NCBI RefSeq assembly: GCF_000242435.1
Contig: NZ_JH591187.1
Span: 711,478-775,477, forward strand
Direction: 5' to 3'
DNA: 64,000 nucleotides
Source: Dialister succinatiphilus YIT 11850
Lineage (GTDB): Bacteria > Bacillota > Negativicutes > Veillonellales > Dialisteraceae
Part shown: positions 63,032 through 64,000 of the stretch, piece after piece
Position numbering within the stretch: position 1 is the stretch's first letter
Layout of the letters: the number at the start of each line of letters is the position of its first letter
Notes under the pieces: model-generated
Databases searched by the model: none
What the model was told of the DNA's origin: nothing
The model's input: only the letters and a program-made list of their open reading frames with translations
Program-made: the position numbers and the translations under genes

Positions 63032-63057
63032 CAAATGCAGGCCCGGAAAAGATGCTG

Positions 63058-63777
63058 CTACTTCACTGCAGAAGTCAATTCTTTCCAGCGGGCTGCCAGA
63101 ATATTCATATATACACGGGGAGACAAGCCAAAGCTGGCCAGTGAATAGCCATCACTTACCTCTACCAGAAGAGTCTTCCCCTCTTCTGTTACGCCAAAAT
63201 CAATGGCATAACCGGCAGGCGCCGACTTATACGCCTTCACAGACTCACGAAGCACCTTCACATCAGGAAATACGTCCCAGCGGCCCTTATAGGGAGTAAG
63301 GCCCTGTATGTCCCCATGAAGCACCCATAGACGCCATTCTGAAATAAAATGCACTTTCTCGCTGCACCATACATCAATATCTTCCAAACCGCCGCCCAGC
63401 TTGATCAGGTCCTCCGATTTATCAAGCACCGTGCCATGGAACCGCTTGATATCCTCCACAGGCTTCACAAACACATGCCAGTCCTCCGGATGGCTGGTAA
63501 TCGTAAAGAGAGTGGATTTCCAGATTTTGCGGCCTGTAAAGGGAAGGAGCTCATCGGGATAATCCAGCGGCACAAGCTTCACGCCGAACCGCTCAAGGGC
63601 CACCTTCACATCAGAAACTGTACCCACCACCGGATCATCCGGCTCATTATCCGTAAGAGAATACACCGCCTTGTACTTCACCACAGGAATCTCCAGTTCC
63701 CTGCAGCCCGTATAGGCATAATAACAGCTGGGATCATAAAACTCCCCGGTATGTTTGATACGGATATAAGCTTTCAT
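63058..63777 (-). CDS. ATP-grasp domain protein, DUF4343-like
   Basis: 239 residues. The fold is suggested by HVFVKPVEDIKRFHGTVLDK (about 108-127), SEWRLWVLHGDIQGL (about 153-167), GYAIDFGVTEEGKTLLVEVS (about 197-216). The last carries the D and E metal ligands of an ATP-grasp site. Such proteins join a carboxylate to an amine or thiol; the substrate here is unknown. ATG 63777 has GGGAGA 6 bases upstream. It stands alone next to the second insertion element. Confidence 0.75.
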   Translation of the reverse strand: MKAYIRIKHTGEFYDPSCYYAYTGCRELEIPVVKYKAVYSLTDNEPDDPVVGTVSDVKVALERFGVKLVPLDYPDELLPFTGRKIWKSTLFTITSHPEDWHVFVKPVEDIKRFHGTVLDKSEDLIKLGGGLEDIDVWCSEKVHFISEWRLWVLHGDIQGLTPYKGRWDVFPDVKVLRESVKAYKSAPAGYAIDFGVTEEGKTLLVEVSDGYSLASFGLSPRVYMNILAARWKELTSAVK

Positions 63778-63862
63778 GAACATTCTCCCATAAAAAATAC
63801 ACATCGCTACAAGTTTAATGATACCATTTACAGTTCATTTTTGCCAGTGTTTATAAATAAGT

Positions 63863-64000
63863 GTAAGTGTCAAGTTTTCCTCGGTAATTCATTTGACTGT
63901 CGATAATTACTATCTCCGTGGCTTCGGTTTTATCAGTATTTCTGTATAGCTCTGGCCAGTCTCCCCATTGGTGAAGAAGAAGCTCCATAAACGCCTATAC
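63863..64000 (-). mobile_element. Second ISLre2-family copy, cut by window edge
   Basis: The 138 visible bases match 57945-58082 with one difference (G at 57987, A at 63905). Same orientation as the first copy. The flank before it is TAAATAAGT, which would be its target duplication if the far end is intact. Confidence 0.92.
63933..64000 (-). CDS. ISLre2-family transposase, C-terminal end only
   Basis: By alignment with the first copy, its stop codon is at 63933 and the last 22 codons are inside the window (C-terminal GRLARAIQKY). The rest is beyond the edge. Confidence 0.85.
   Translation of the reverse strand, partial: IGVYGASSSPMGRLARAIQKY

Noticed and set aside
57945..64000. Composite transposon carrying rpoD and dnaG
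   Set aside because: The genes between the copies are core, in their usual order, and show no sign of transfer. Two independent insertions are simpler.

Overview
The window looks like chromosome of a diderm Firmicute of the class Negativicutes, most likely Dialister or a close relative (inference). It pairs Firmicute-style genes (mraZ, long hpf, tmcAL, trmK-nif3, fakA/DegV, dnaG-rpoD) with an LPS heptose route (gmhA, gmhB, a heptosyltransferase) and a TonB-ExbB-ExbD system, which only makes sense with an outer membrane. MurE carries the DNPR motif of meso-diaminopimelate-adding ligases. Nearly all genes lie on the minus strand, so most operons read from right to left.

Layout. 1-6.6 kb: the end of a DUF5693 membrane protein, prfB with its programmed +1 frameshift, secA, hpf and a cold shock gene. 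6.8-11 kb: an amino-acid ABC importer without a binding protein, then ACT protein-hom-thrB. 11-15.4 kb: a ChbG/YdjC-type deacetylase, a SpoU-type RNA methylase, a GT9 heptosyltransferase, gmhB, gmhA and nrdR. 15.6-28.6 kb: a division and cell-wall (dcw) cluster, mraZ-rsmH-ftsL-murE-murF-mraY-murD-murG-murC-ddl-ftsQ-ftsZ. It has no ftsI, ftsW, murB or ftsA, and four GTGG boxes at exact 10-bp spacing precede mraZ. 29-34.3 kb: lysC, a PreP-type M16 protease and gluQRS. 34.5-49.1 kb: two blocks of cobamide genes (cobI-cbiA-cobO and cobU-cobQ-cbiB-cobS-pduX-cobD-cobC), interrupted by a fakA-DegV pair and two unrecognised small genes. 49.4-51.2 kb: exbB-exbD-tonB. 51.5-57.8 kb: tmcAL (plus strand), putP, RNase P RNA, nif3-like, trmK and a tRNA with anticodon CAU. 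57.9-64 kb: a complete ISLre2-family element with a 9-bp target duplication, rpoD, dnaG, an ATP-grasp gene and the edge of a second copy of the same element.

The least ordinary material is non-coding. The gaps near 37.3, 38.2, 41.3-42.5 and 55.0-56.0 kb hold mosaic arrays of small hairpins. In the best array an almost invariant 19-nt linker (GAGGGTTCTTAAGTTTGAC) alternates with short GC-rich palindromes whose two arms change together. Two gaps also share a 95-bp block of hairpins, an inverted 45-bp block and an ~85-nt element whose two copies differ by paired compensatory changes in two stems. These are the best candidates here for an undescribed repeat or RNA family.

How the genes work together: the window covers much of envelope building (peptidoglycan precursors, septum assembly, LPS inner core, outer-membrane energisation), the aspartate-family amino acid route (lysC, hom, thrB) and the late cobamide steps (amidation, adenosylation, aminopropanol-phosphate arm via PduX/CobD, nucleotide loop assembly). 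Functions are assigned from recognised motifs and family resemblance, without database searches. Promoters and terminators are read by eye.
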